A stretch of 64,000 nt of DNA from Triatoma infestans (taxonomy: Eukaryota > Arthropoda > Insecta > Hemiptera > Reduviidae). How positions within the stretch are numbered: position 1 is the first letter of the stretch; the number at the start of each line of letters is the position of its first letter. Where the stretch lies: contig JAAEAF010014933.1 in the NCBI GenBank assembly GCA_011037195.1, positions 1 through 64,000 of the forward strand, in the 5' to 3' direction. Below the pieces are notes generated by a model. The model was not told where the DNA came from. It was given only the letters and a program-made list of their open reading frames with translations, and did not search any database. The position numbers were made by a program, and so were the translations under genes. Shown here piece by piece: positions 1-10,810 of this stretch.

Positions 1-689
1 AAGAGTTGTTTAGTTTTATATAAACAAAATTATTACGTTCGTGTTGGTTTCTACACAAGTTGACTTTTCTGATTTCTCTGTTTCCATTGTTATTTACTTT
101 CTCCAACAATTCTGGCCGTTGTTTCTAGTTTCCAACCACTGAAGCATTCACCAAACATTCAATTAATTTTATTTACTCTAGTTTTTAGTTAGAGTAAACT
201 ACTACTACTACTACTAGTCTTGCTAACGCTAACAAAAGTGCATTGAGTAAATATCAAACATATAGTTTTATTTAAACTGCTCACTTTTCTGCTAGTTTTA
301 TTTATTCAAGTTTTTTTTTTTTCTTCTTTTTTTTTGTTAATTTGAACTACAATTTACATATCTTATTTTGTTGATATTTTGGGGAAGCACTTAGTCTTAC
401 TTGAATCTGCATTAGGCGTCCAACTGTAAAGGGTCGTTAACAGACTGTACACAGATTTTCTGTAGGCCAAGCTACACAAGAGAGTAGATTTTCTGAAGAG
501 ATCCTGTTAATAGACATGACATCAACAGAGAAAAAACTCTTTCCAAAGCAAGGAAGTACTTTATTTTAACTAAGTATACAACACAGAAGTAATATTTTTT
601 AAATTAAGTACAAAAAACTGAATGCCGTCGGTCAGGAATACTGTAAATAATATTCAATATTTCGCACAGAACATAATATACAATAACAA
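1..689. other. AT-rich stretch without a recognisable gene
   Basis: No coding sequence, RNA gene or named repeat is recognised. The stretch holds a short (ACT)n run at about 198-216 and a poly-T/C-T tract at about 308-336. Near its end, (AAT)n-like sequence at 675-705 is probably the tail of the minus-strand LINE that follows. Confidence 0.6.
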
Positions 690-1345
690 TATTAATAATA
701 ATAAAACTAAAAATAGTCCATACAGAGAACCAAAAGAAAGAAAACGAAAAAAAATTATAAATAAACTTTTATTTTAAACCCTCTAATTAAACATACAATT
801 TTACACTTGAATAAGAAAAACCAATAAAATATCTAATTAAATAAATAATAAAATAGAAATTACAAGCAAAAAGAAAATGTCTACTTATACATATGAAAAA
901 ATTGGCTACCAAAAATATATGAGCCCATTTTTAATATACCCAACCAAATTTGACCAATCCGTCCGTTTAAATGTATAACCGTTTCTGCATTTCTGACCAG
1001 GTACTTTTGCCCAGATAACTTTTTCTAAGATTCCCGAGCATTGGACATCTGCCAAAAAAATGGAATACGCTCTCGAATTCCCTCAGATTGCATAAGGAGC
1101 AGTTATAATTTTTGCCTTCGATATATGCCTTTTAATTTAAATCTAACATCTCCTCCCCTCGGATTTTCACCAACAAATCTAAATCATAAAGATCTAGCCC
1201 ATTATTTATGTAATCCACGTTTAATGAGAGCTGCCCATAAAGTCTATGAAAAACACTATTCATAGCCCTGGTTCTAAATTCAGATTTATAATCGATAACT
1301 AAACGTTGTCGTAACAGGATTAATTTAGATTTCCAACTTGCGAAA
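690..1345 (-). pseudogene. LINE 3' end: ORF2 C-terminus, zinc knuckle and tail
   Basis: Read on the minus strand, 1330 down to about 960 translates, with stops, into a C-terminal tail of a non-LTR retrotransposon ORF2. It contains a CSLC pair followed by an HFFGRC ending (plus positions about 1040-1105), the C-x2-C...H-x4-C zinc knuckle found at the end of many LINE ORF2 proteins. The segment VKIRGEEML just before it matches VRGELLYLNF in the LINE at 30.6-33.1 kb, so the two are probably related families of the CR1/Jockey group. A (TTA)n tail on the minus strand near 690 marks the 3' end. The copy is 5' truncated; no reverse transcriptase core remains. Family placement is inference from motif memory. 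Confidence 0.6.
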
Positions 1346-2911
1346 GAATATAAATCGTAGCAGTCTTAGGATTTTTGATAATCTACAACACGAAAAAAAA
1401 AAACAAATTTTAAAAAATACAAAACAATAAACTGAGACGCTTTCAAAGCCGAGGCTATTATTTTAAATTTAACGCTTGGTAAAAATCTGAGGTCACTGAT
1501 AACCGAAGCATTCTCCGTGCACTGCCGGCCTCCGAACGAAAAATAAGTATAAAAGCATGGCAAAAAGCCTTCTGTCTGAGTTTGCAATCATTTATAAATG
1601 CAAAAGATAAATTAAGAAAATTTCCTCTTTTTAACCAATTTAAGGGAAGAAAGGAAAAACAAAACCAACATACATAATAAATAAATTTATACAATAAGGA
1701 AATAAATTAAAGAGAGAAAGAGAATAGTATAATTTAAGAGAAGAAATCTGAGATCCAATCATGACATCACAACTGGCCGGACAGGAACACAGCTGTTTCT
1801 CCCTTGGAAAGAGAGCATTTACCAAGATTAAGAAGACGAACTTCATCCTATAATGGACATATTGCCAAGAAATGAAACAAATCCTCTCTTTCCGGAAGAT
1901 TACATAGAGATCACATCTTATGGTTTAAGTCTTTCTCAATCCTAGCTTTGAGTTTCCTGCTATATAATTGCAATTTTAACTTTTTACATATTTTCTTTAA
2001 TTAATTTTCTCATTTTTTCTGTTTACTTTTTAAATACATGAAGTTTCAAAATACAAATTGCTATATAAAAATATAAAACTGAAGAGCGACAAACATCATA
2101 GTTGAATTCGGGGAAAATAAGATTTCTATTGATCGGAAAATTGTTTGGATGGCTTTCGGAGAAACATTCACACAAAGCAAGAAAGTAAAAAAATATATGT
2201 AACTTTCACTAGATGAAAAAGCAATAAGTCAAAATATGGCAAGATAAGGCAGCCAACATAAGAAGTCGGGACAATCAACGGGGTGGTCCCAGGTGGCTAA
2301 ACCATAGGTTCCTAGATTTCCACTCACTGTAGGTTACTAAAAATCCAAGAATCTAAAGATTTACTAAGAATTCAAAAATGTATTCAAAATGAAGACATGA
2401 GTTTCTAACTTTAGTAATTTACTGAAGAATGATTCACAGCGGAGAAGACATGATAAATGACAGAACTAGAGTGACTTATCGATGGTTTTTAGGTTTCAAC
2501 TACAGTTGCACTAAGTTCTTGGGCGGAAGTACACCGGTCAAGAACTTCCAAAAGCAATGAATTTCAGTTAGAAAATGAACATTTCACAACACGTGGAAAA
2601 AATCTTGAATATTGAGAAGATGGAGGTCTAGTAGAGTACCCATAAAATTATAAATAAATATAAATTATAAAGGAAGAGGCAAACAGTCGAAGAAACTACT
2701 ATTTAAAAATGGTGGACTATTAGAGCACTAACTAAAGAAGATCAGGAAGAGATCCTGATTTTCACCAAAAGCTATTCAAAATTTGTCTTCAAGATTCGCA
2801 TAATAATTATAAACATGAAACACCATCCCAAATTTAAAGTGAGACGGCTACTTTTCAGAATAGTTCTGCAATTTTCAACACTATATTTGGTTAAAATTTT
2901 AATGTTAGCTG
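1346..2911. other. No recognisable gene
   Basis: AT-rich sequence with stops in all frames. The short open frames at 1366-1846 on the minus strand are hydrophobic low-complexity translations of T-rich DNA and show no domain. Nothing else is recognised. Confidence 0.5.
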
Positions 2912-2943
2912 CACACACACACACAAATATATATATATATATA
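2912..2943. repeat. (CA)n(TA)n microsatellite
   Basis: A run of CA followed by TA dinucleotides. It directly abuts the left end of the terminal-inverted-repeat element at 2944, whose TATA target duplication lies within it. Confidence 0.85.
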
Positions 2944-3557
2944 TGTTGGGTGCAAACCCCGAAAATGGCCATTGGTTGAATTTTTGCTCAAATTGGCCGT
3001 TTTAAAACGACCAAAGCCCGAAATAGAGTTCAATTTCGAACTTTGATAAACAGCCAAACCTAGGATTGTGCAATTAGTAAACTTTCCAAAGTTCATTTTA
3101 GCTAGTTTTTGGACAAGATTGTACAATATAACACAAGCGTAGTGAAAATCAGAATACTCAGTCTGAACGTTGTGCTGGGTCAGTGTACACGTATCCTCTC
3201 TTTTACGATGTCTGTTGTTAATGAAGCCGAGTTTCAATTGGTGATAAATGCTTACATGCAGAAAGGTAACTCGAATAATAATATATTCTTGCTTACTCCT
3301 GATAAGTTCAATGAATTACTATTAGAAATAAAAGCTTCGCTATGTAAAAAGAGACAAGGAGAACCACTTACATCGCTGGATTTTCGACGCCTTAAGATAC
3401 TATTGGACTTTGGTCGTTTACTAATTGCACAATCCTAGGTTTGGCTGTTTATAGTTGGCCAAATTTCGAAATTGACCTCTAATTCGGGATTTGGTCGTTT
3501 TAAAACGGTTTGAACAAAAAATTCGACCAATGGCCTTTTCGAGCTTTGCGCCCAGCA
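2944..3557. mobile_element. Terminal-inverted-repeat element, Ginger-like, non-autonomous
   Basis: The element begins TGTTGGGTGCAAA and ends with the complement of TGCTGGGCGCAAA. The inverted repeats extend inward about 140 bases (about 2944-3090 against 3405-3557) with high but imperfect identity; both arms hold the shared string AAACAGCCAAACCTAGGATT. It is flanked by TATA on both sides, consistent with a 4-bp target duplication, although the left copy lies in a (TA)n tract so this is weak. The centre holds one small open frame (3208-3438). TGT...ACA-like ends and a 4-bp duplication fit the Ginger class of integrase DNA transposons. At 614 bp it cannot encode an integrase, so it is non-autonomous. 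Confidence 0.6.
3208..3438 (+). CDS. 77-residue ORF resembling the N-terminus of KRBA2/Ginger-type integrase proteins
   Basis: The frame is open further upstream (to 3109), but the ATG at 3208 starts the part that looks like protein: MSVVNEAEFQ, then FLLTPDKFNELLLEIK and LTSLDFRRLKILLDFG. The pattern of a helix with a repeated L/I spacing, a K-rich linker and then DFRRLK resembles the N-terminal region of insect proteins annotated as KRAB-A domain-containing protein 2-like, which belong to Ginger-type elements. This resemblance is from memory and is the least certain part of the call. The last residues run into the right inverted repeat, where the frame stops, so the ORF looks like the first part of a longer protein cut by an internal deletion. 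No catalytic domain is present. Confidence 0.45.
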   Translation: MSVVNEAEFQLVINAYMQKGNSNNNIFLLTPDKFNELLLEIKASLCKKRQGEPLTSLDFRRLKILLDFGRLLIAQS

Positions 3558-3577
3558 TATAATATACATATATAATA

Positions 3578-4290
3578 TACAGGTTGTCCCATTTAAACGG
3601 GCCATTTTTGAAATAACTCTTAAACGAAGAAAATATCAAAAAAGTAAACACACCATTTGTTGAAGTATTTACGCTCTAGTTTATGATGGCGTTAATGTTA
3701 TTTGATTTTATTGCGCCTTAAACCTGAAATCGGTGATTGAAAGTTGCGATTTCCTTCTGACCCCACTTTTTACTACTGTATTGAAAACTACAAAAAGAAT
3801 GAAGAATAATGCCGTTAATTTCACCTTAATATTTCAAACCGTTGCCAACATATTCAATCATAAGGATTAAATTTTCGTTGTTTTTTTCCTATTTCTTTGT
3901 TTCATAAACTAAAATTAAGAAATTTCTAATAAATAAGAAAGTTCAAATGCTGACTTTAGAATCATAAGGGACTCAAAAATCAGGTAAAACATCATTAAAA
4001 CAAAACAATATTCCAGTTTATTTACAAAAATCTATAAAAAATATATTTCCTATTTACTCAAAATGACCTCCTAGGCTTAAACGGCACAAGCGCAGTCGCT
4101 GCCCAACAGATGAAGTTGCTAACCGTATCATTTCTGCCGGAATATCTAAAGCGGTTTGGATTAATTCTTCTCTAGGTGCTTCTGGAGTTGTCGGTTTCTT
4201 GGTTTAAATTTTTTTCTTTGAGATAACGCCAAAGCAAAAATAAGAGGGTATATCTGGCGACCTGGAAGGCCAGCTTACCGGGGCAGTCTT
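3578..4290 (-). mobile_element. IS630/mariner-like transposon remnant, 5' truncated
   Basis: The left edge at about 3578 carries a terminal repeat, TACAGGTTGTCCCATTTAAA, which is also seen at both ends of the element at 61.4-62.1 kb. The coding end lies at about 4062-4290 on the minus strand and reads PVSWPSRSPD, then after frameshifts an IPAEMIRLATSSVGQRLR block and a terminal GGHFE. This is the C-terminus of a DDE_3-type transposase of the IS630-Tc1-mariner superfamily; SPD is the motif around the third catalytic acid. Roughly 450 bases of shared non-coding sequence separate the stop from the terminal repeat. The first two thirds of the transposase and the opposite terminal repeat are missing. 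Confidence 0.7.
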
Positions 4291-4430
4291 AAGGATTAAA
4301 TTATTAATATATTATAATTAAATTATTCCTGGCCCATATGCAACATCCATCCTATATCAATTTCCACTTCAGCAATTCAAAATTGCCTAAAATTCTGGAT
4401 TTAGAAAGCTTTTGTAATTTTAATGTGTAA
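4277..4430. repeat. Dispersed repeat B, copy 1
   Basis: From TTCCTGGCCCATAT at about 4326 to about 4430 this is close to identical to 14611-14715, including CAATTTCCACTTCAGCAATT. A shared upstream piece (TACCGG, then CAGTCTT) at 4276-4293 is separated here by about 32 extra AT-rich bases. It abuts the IS630-like remnant at a TACCGG overlap. No coding potential seen. Confidence 0.6.
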
Positions 4431-5930
4431 AAGGGTTTTGATTGAAAGGTTAGCTTCTGGACTATAATGTAATTACATATTAGTAAAGGAAGAAAATCAT
4501 GTAAGTGTTTAACATCATGATTGACTGATGATTCTTTTTTTACTTTCTCTTACTCCTAGTAAAAGGAAGTATTGCTTTATTTTTTTTAGTAAGAGTGTTT
4601 AATGAATGAATGAGAAAACTGCAAAAAACATGTCGATGCTTGTCGTGCATGCATAAGGCACCCTCGATTGTTAGATCACACAGACATGACATATCTGCCT
4701 ACCACAAGCAATTCATATTCTACTGTAGGAAAGATCGAGATTCACCTATCTAATATCCTAGCAAAACAGCATGGAAAAGTTATGGAGAAGTAGGGAAAAT
4801 TGAAAATCAAATATAAATGCTAGCGACATTCAAACATCAGGAAATCTGTGATTCAGTCTTGTATATAGAAACATCAAAAAAATATCTTCACCATTCACTC
4901 TGCCAGCTCAGTCTGTCATTCTCTCACGCAACCACACTCTTTCTATATTAATACTGTGATAAACTTGCGGTACACTGTTTATTCGAACAATATATTCAGT
5001 GTTCAATCAGTGTACTTTTTCTGTTCTTCAATTTTCTCTGTCAATCCCCACAAAAATAACAAAAAATATGGAAAATCGACAATGCTCTTTTTCTAGAGTT
5101 TTGTTACCGAAAAACTGTCATTTTGTTGTATGGAAAATATAGATAAAAAAGAAAAACGAAATCCAAACAAAATGCCATTAACTTTATCGTAAGGCAGTTA
5201 AAAGACAGGTAACAATGAAGGAGCTTGTGTAAACTGTAGAAAAAAAATGTAAATTTCCTGGTAATTTGGAAACACAGCAAGTAGTAAACTGTAAAAGAGT
5301 GGCGTCTGTGTGAGTGTATGGATGCCAAAAGACCAAACAATGTCCAAGTAATGTGTGTTCTAGTTCAGAAGAGTTGCCCCAGCGATAACCACTACAACCA
5401 GTAGTGTCCTACTAAAGTTGAAAAGTGGTTCACCTCTTTGTAGCCAAAATGTAAAAGCTTACATCACTAAAAACTTTCTTTATAAGTAGTGTTATCTTTA
5501 TAACACATACGTATGTATTAATTTTTATTTTTAAAATAATGTCTAAATGTAGAAGCAAAGAAGCATAAACTGTTTACAAATTGTGGTACATGTTTGTAAT
5601 TAAACCACATAAAAATTTTAAATAAGAATTCTATAAAAAATACTGATTTACAAAGCATTAAATGACATTTGCTTCGGGAAATGAGATCTCAGCAAAGATT
5701 AAAAGGCTGATCCTGGAGGCACACAGATGTTTTTATGGGCTGCATAGGCACATGAGAAGCCGTCTACTAAAAAGGAAAACCAAGCTCCTATTGTATTAAG
5801 TGCTAATTTGATCTGTCTTGCCACATAGCAGGCGGTCGGTGTTTTTGAAAGGAAAATTTTTCGCTAGTTTTTTTTGGCAAGGACAAATGCGAACTCCATG
5901 AGTTACACCGAATAACTCATATAATTTTAT
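4431..5930. other. No recognisable gene; short R end module
   Basis: Mostly unassigned AT-rich sequence. At about 4540-4585 it carries TTTACTTTCTCTTACTCCTAG followed by AAAGGAAGT, the right-end module of dispersed repeat R. The open frame at 5104-5340 on the minus strand has no domain. Confidence 0.5.
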
Positions 5931-5934
5931 TAAT

Positions 5935-6205
5935 GAAAACTTGAGAGGATGAGATGGACTGGCAATGTTGTTCTAAGATGGAGTAAACCGTGATGTCGAA
6001 GAGAATCGAGGAATATAAGGGACGAACGACCGAGACGCAGATGGCGAAACGATGTGGGGACTGATGGGGGAAGCGTTCTGAGAGTAAGGAATTGAAGATG
6101 AGTTGCGCAATAATAGATGGAGATCGCAGAGTTTGAGGAGGCCAAGACCCACTTGGAAGGACACTAACGGCAAGGCAGGGTGAAGATGAATAAGATGACA
6201 TTTGC
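5935..6205 (+). pseudogene. RTE-like LINE ORF2 C-terminal remnant
   Basis: In broken plus-strand frames this reads MRWTGNVV, then RPRRRWRNDV, then an RNNRWRS segment followed by LEEAKTH. That order (RWAGHV-like, RPRxRWxDD-like, RDRxRWRxLxEA-like) is the usual C-terminal signature of RTE/BovB-type reverse transcriptases. At least two frameshifts and several stops break it. The three minus-strand open frames over the same bases are shadows. Moderate confidence, from motif order only. Confidence 0.5.
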
Positions 6206-6749
6206 ATGATGATGAAGAAAGGTTCGGCAAAAGTACATCGCTTTTAATTTGAGAATTGGATTTAATTTTTTAAAATTTTTTATTTAATTTCAAAATGTTC
6301 ATATGACGACAACCATTATTTAGTGGTAAAATGATTTTCCTACATAATATAATATAATGTGAGAACTATTAAACCAAAATTAATGAAAGAAGTTAAACTT
6401 TTAATCACAAGACAATAAAGTAAACGAATAATATAAAAATTTACCTTTTTGACTTGAGAAAAACAGTCATTTATTTGAACAAAACAAACTAAATGTACTT
6501 TTATACAATCGAGTAAATTAAATTTTCTTGTTATAAACAAAACCTTATTAAAACGTGACCATGAATACATGGTTGCAAAAAGAGAGAACTGGCCGAACAA
6601 TGCTCGTATAAAGAGTGTTGGAGGGTTTATACATATGGTGCTTATAGTGACGAGGGTTTTGCCAGATTAGAAGTGTAACTAGTTCTGCCAAGAAAAGAAA
6701 TGTGTTCAAATGTTTTTGTCCACAAAAAAACTAAACATACACACGGTCT

Positions 6750-7808
6750 TAGCTGTTTTTACTTTCCCATACAAACAGTAAGAGAAAGTATTAAGATCGT
6801 GTCAAAATTTAGGAAATAAGTTTTTAACGGAATAACATGTTTTGTGCAAAAAAAAAAAAGGTTTGTAGCAGCTGGACTGTGTGTCTGTTAAAAAAAAATA
6901 TCTGAAAAACGAAAAGTCGCAGGAAGCTCAAAGTTGGTGTATCCCATCTAGTTACCACTATCGATTCGTATATATATGTGAACAGCATAGCTCTAAAACG
7001 AAAAACCGTAGAAAGTTTAAACTTGATTTTCCGTTCCGTTTAGGTATCACCATGGGATTGACAGTACGTTATCTGTCAAGATTCCCTACCGGAAGTACCA
7101 CTTCACTAGTTGCGTTTTTTTTTGCTTTTTTGCGATTATCTGAAAAATAGCTCCAATGATTTTCTTGAAACTAAAAACTAAACTAAAAAGCTATAACAGT
7201 TATTTGAAACATTTCTCAGGAAAAATACATTTAAGGGTACTTATGGGTGAAGGGTGGGGTTGTGGCTTCTTCTAAAGTGCTATTTCAGTTAATTAGACAA
7301 TTCTGTCATCTAAATAATGTTTAATTAGAATTAAATATGTTGTTAAAATTCCGAGTTTGAAAAAATCAGTAGACCGGAATTGCGTTGACTTTGCCACTTT
7401 ACTAAATGATTTTCTTTTCACTTTTTCGCGATTTTCTCAAAAATAGCTCCGACGATTTTCTTCCTATATTAACTACACATAAAAACATGTACAACTTTTA
7501 TTTAAAATATTTCTCTGGGAAAATACATTTAAGGGCACTTTTAGGGGAGCGTTGGTGTTTTGTTTTTCTCTACAGTGCTATCATAGTTGATTATATAATT
7601 CTACTATCCAAACAAAATTAATTAGAAATAAATAGATGGCCAAATTTTCGAGTTTAAAGTAACTTAGTAAACCGGAAGTGCGCTTTTACTGAGCAGTTAA
7701 TTCAGTTTTCGACGAATTTCATTAAATTTGGTACACTAATTATAAAATTTGTCAATTATAATTTTGAGAACTGGACTAAGAGAAAGTTGTGTGAGTGTTT
7801 CAAACCAG
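6750..7808. repeat. Dispersed repeat R, near complete copy with two tandem ~290-bp monomers
   Basis: The copy starts with TTTACTTTCCC and CAGTAAGAGAAAGTATTAAG, passes through the internal block ATCTGAAAAACGAAAAGTCG with the GCAGGAAGCTCAAA motif, and ends with TAAGAGAAAGTTGTGTGAGT followed by GTTTCAAACCAGAA. Between lie two monomers, about 7085-7380 and about 7375-7685, each opening with ACCGGAA and repeating the order: pyrimidine tract, CGATTnTCTnAAAAATAGCTCC, CATTTCTC, AAATACATTTAAGG, ACCGG. R has no coding potential that I can see. The open frames at 6881-7150 and 7406-7621 are chance readings of repeat DNA. Confidence 0.7.
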
Positions 7809-9246
7809 AATTTTTACATTCTTAATTGAGTAGTTTTGCGTGTGTTTCTTACTACTCTTGTTGTGTTGCACGCTTAATTGCGATCGTAATTTCAAACTTG
7901 AACTTAGAGTGTTAAAGTGACACTTTACTCTTTTGTCGAATAATAATGTAGTGGAATCGTTTATTGGATGATCGGATCTCACCGCTGCCACCAGATGTAG
8001 TGGAAACGTTTATTGTGATTCCTGAGGTATGTAGTAGATGTCTTGAAGAGGGCGGAAGTTAGTTTAGAGATTTTTAGAAGTTAGTGCTCGAATTATTAAC
8101 ACGGAATTTATAAAAATAGATGTATTTGTACAATAATTTAAACGTGAGTAATGGTAACTATTAACAAGAAATACTTAGAAATAAATAGGAGATAAATAAC
8201 TAATAATTTAGAATGATTAAAATAAATGAACTAAGATGCACAACTAAGGAAATAAGTATAAATAAAACCTGTATAGGGACGCGGAAGTGCTGCTCGTATA
8301 ATAGTCTTGAAGACGTACTGAAGTATAATCATCCCCTCTTCCAATGGGGCGAAGTTTATATATTAGTGTTAGCAACACTCACACCAAGACATCTGTTCTA
8401 GTGTGCGACCTTGGTTATTTCGGTGACCAGCGATTTAGGTCAGTGGCCAATTTTATCGGTGCTTGCTTTGATGTAAAGTATTGACCCTTGGTTTTGTTTG
8501 TTTGGCCGCGGCCTTGTCTTGAAGACAGCGGCCGGCTAGGCCACTAGTTATAAATTATTCTTTCTTTTGTTATGTGTTGTGAAGGTTTGACATTGCTATG
8601 ACCTTGCCATGTCATTACAATAACTACTATTATTCAATTGTTCTAAGCCAATTGTTCTACTGCATTAAAATAGGTATTTAGCCAAAATACTTTTCAATTA
8701 ATTAGCGGAGGAAGTGAGGTTTTAAAAAGAGAGGAACTATGTGCTTTAAATTTTTATGTTTGTACGTCTGTTAAGAACTATTAGTTTTTTTTATTGTTTT
8801 ATTCAATTATAAAATCTATTAAATAAATTAAAGGCAGACTATTGCATTTACAATTATATTGGTTATTTAAATTGCTATGCCTTTTTTAAATTTATAATGT
8901 CGCAGAGAGGAAATTAAATCTTTTTTATATTTTATTACTTCCTTTATTGTTATTGCATTCAAATGGAAGTGATAACTTTCAATATTTTGCATTTATATCT
9001 TATAAACCGTTTAAAGGGGTTGTAAAAAAAAAAAAATTAATATTCAACACTTGAATATTAAAAAAAGCACAATTCTCGCTCTTTTTAATTTTCACACATG
9101 GTGCACTCTATGGTCAATATCTTGAACTCGAATGTGAAGAAATAACCACTTCCTTTGTACTTTTGATAAGTAAATATTTAATTTAAAATAAGTATATTGC
9201 ACTACTATACACCCAATTACATTTTGTTGTCAATTATTTGCAGTAA
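7809..9246. other. No recognisable gene
   Basis: A 20-bp motif ATGTAGTGGAAnCGTTTATT occurs twice, at about 7944 and 7994. A small GC-rich block at 8395-8545 contains GGCCGCGGCC and GCGGCCGGC about 15 bases apart, a possible hairpin. Neither could be assigned to an element. The rest is AT-rich without coding signal. Confidence 0.5.
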
Positions 9247-9297
9247 GAGTGAACAAAATCTTGTGAGAAAAACTCATACAACTTTCTCTTACTGCCG
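9247..9297. repeat. Dispersed repeat R, end module interrupted by a LINE
   Basis: Carries the R end AACTTTCTCTTACTGCCG. The sequence resumes after the LINE at 10022 with the same 14 bases and then TTAATAC, which is what follows the module in the copies at 43.98 and 45.95 kb. This shows that R was the pre-insertion sequence. Confidence 0.75.
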
Positions 9298-10021
9298 ATA
9301 AGGAGATTATAAGGCAAGGCTTAGGAGGGTAGGCGAGTGGCCATATACTCCGATAGTCAGGCAGCCCTGATGGTGTGAGACAGCCTAACTTCTCTAACCG
9401 AGGTGGGTGCTTGGAACAAACTGACACTCGCCTGGGTACCGGGACATGAGGGCTTTCTGGGCAATGAAAGAGCGGATGCCCTAGCGAGGGAAGATTCGCA
9501 GGATACCTTCATAAGCCTCGAACCCTTCTGCGGCTTGTCCAGGAGCCTAATTCAAATTTCTATCAAAGGTTGGATTGAAGAACAGCATCTGCTTTGGTGG
9601 GAGAGAACACCAGGACAGAAGCAGGCAAAACTGGAAATATCAGAGGCATTTGCCTAACTTCACTAGGGAACTACTGAGCCATAGCCGAAAGGATATAATG
9701 CTAATAGTGGGTCTACTAAATGGGCATTGTAGACTGAACAGGCACATGCACCAACTACAACTTGCAGATAGCGCGGTATGCCGATTCTGCAAGGTTAAAA
9801 AAGACACCCGGGTGCACATGCGCCCGGCCTGGCGATGACGAGGTTTTTTGAGTTGGGGACAGGCAATCCCGAAGCTATGAGCTTCACGACGGAGCCGCTC
9901 TCAGCTTTGCTAGCCTCTTTAGTTGGGCGTAGCTGGGGGATGTGCTATAATTTTAGGGAGACCTCGTTTTGTGGGTCGCAGTGGAATGAAGCCCGTTTCC
10001 TCCCGCTTTTATTCTATTCTA
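9298..10021 (+). mobile_element. RNase H-bearing LINE tail, 5' truncated, with 14-bp target duplication
   Basis: The copy begins inside the RNase H domain: VAIYSDSQAALM at about 9339-9374 holds the third acidic position, and WVPGHEGFLGNERADALARE at about 9432-9490 holds the HxG...NE..AD block. After a frameshift near 9655 it continues with LLNGHCRLNRHMHQL and the zinc knuckle CRFC...H at about 9779-9820, where the following Cys is lost to mutation. The 3' end is a (TTCTA)n tail. The 14 bases TTCTCTTACTGCCG flank both sides (9284-9297 and 10022-10035). RNase H places it in the I/LOA/R1 assemblage of LINEs; a finer call is not justified. The same family appears inverted at 11.7-12.3 kb. Confidence 0.85.
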
Positions 10022-10035
10022 TTCTCTTACTGCCG

Positions 10036-10499
10036 TTAATACTATAATGGACGTGACAAGGAGAGAGCATTACAGGGAATAGATTTTAGAGAAGTAAACT
10101 AGATGATATGCTGAACATGTATAGTGAATAAAACACACCAACTGCAAGGGCTTTACAGTAAAGTAGAAGTTAGTTAGCGAGAGAAATATAAAGAGACAGA
10201 CTGGCAGAGCAATGAGAAGGCAATAGTTAGGTTGCTCACTGGTTGTACTGTTGTAAACTGCCGTAAAAACTGTTAGTAAACTGTCCTGAATTCTTGTACT
10301 GTCGCTATATTTATATGAATAGAACTATCTTTTCCTAATCTTTTCTAATTCTTAATTCATATAATGTATGCTTCTCCGCTCTTCGGATTCTATGACTCTT
10401 TAATGACTGTCCATTAATGATGACTATTACAAATGGCTGGGATGCCATGGACTGCTATAAAAAAAAAATCCCGGGATTTGTATTAGCTATATGGCATTT
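10036..10499. other. No recognisable gene
   Basis: Continuation of R for a few tens of bases, then unassigned AT-rich sequence up to the next R copy. Confidence 0.45.
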
Positions 10500-10810
10500 A
10501 ACTGTTCCTAGGCAACATACAAAGTTTAAAGAAAATCGTTGGAGCCATTTTTGAGAATAACTGAAAAAAAAAATCAATAAAGACACGCTTCCTGATGATT
10601 TGATTTTGACCAAAAACCATCCTGTCAGATGCAATGGTGGTACTTAAATGGCATATCAAGTTTGAGCCCCTTGCGATTTGTTTTGTTTTTGTGATATTTT
10701 GTTCACTCACTTACGCACACACAGTCCAATTTGCTAACAAAATATTTCTTTGTCCTTAGCATGTATTTCTATGAGAACTCAATTTAAAAATTGGACACGT
10801 AATCAATTTA
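10500..10810. repeat. Dispersed repeat R, internal part
   Basis: Shows the R order in the opposite orientation to the 6.75-kb copy: AAAGAAAATCGTTGGAGCC, then CATATCAAGTTTGAGC with CCCTTGCGATTTG, then GTGATATTTTGTTCACTCAC and CACACACAG. No coding signal. Confidence 0.65.

Noticed and set aside
7944..8015. Two ATGTAGTGGAAnCGTTTATT motifs as LTR starts
   Set aside because: No matching CA end or duplication was found downstream; two copies 50 bases apart are more like a short tandem repeat.
8395..8545. GC-rich hairpin and CTAGTG/CACTAG pair as a small inverted-repeat element
   Set aside because: The ends do not match beyond a few bases and no target duplication or second copy was seen.
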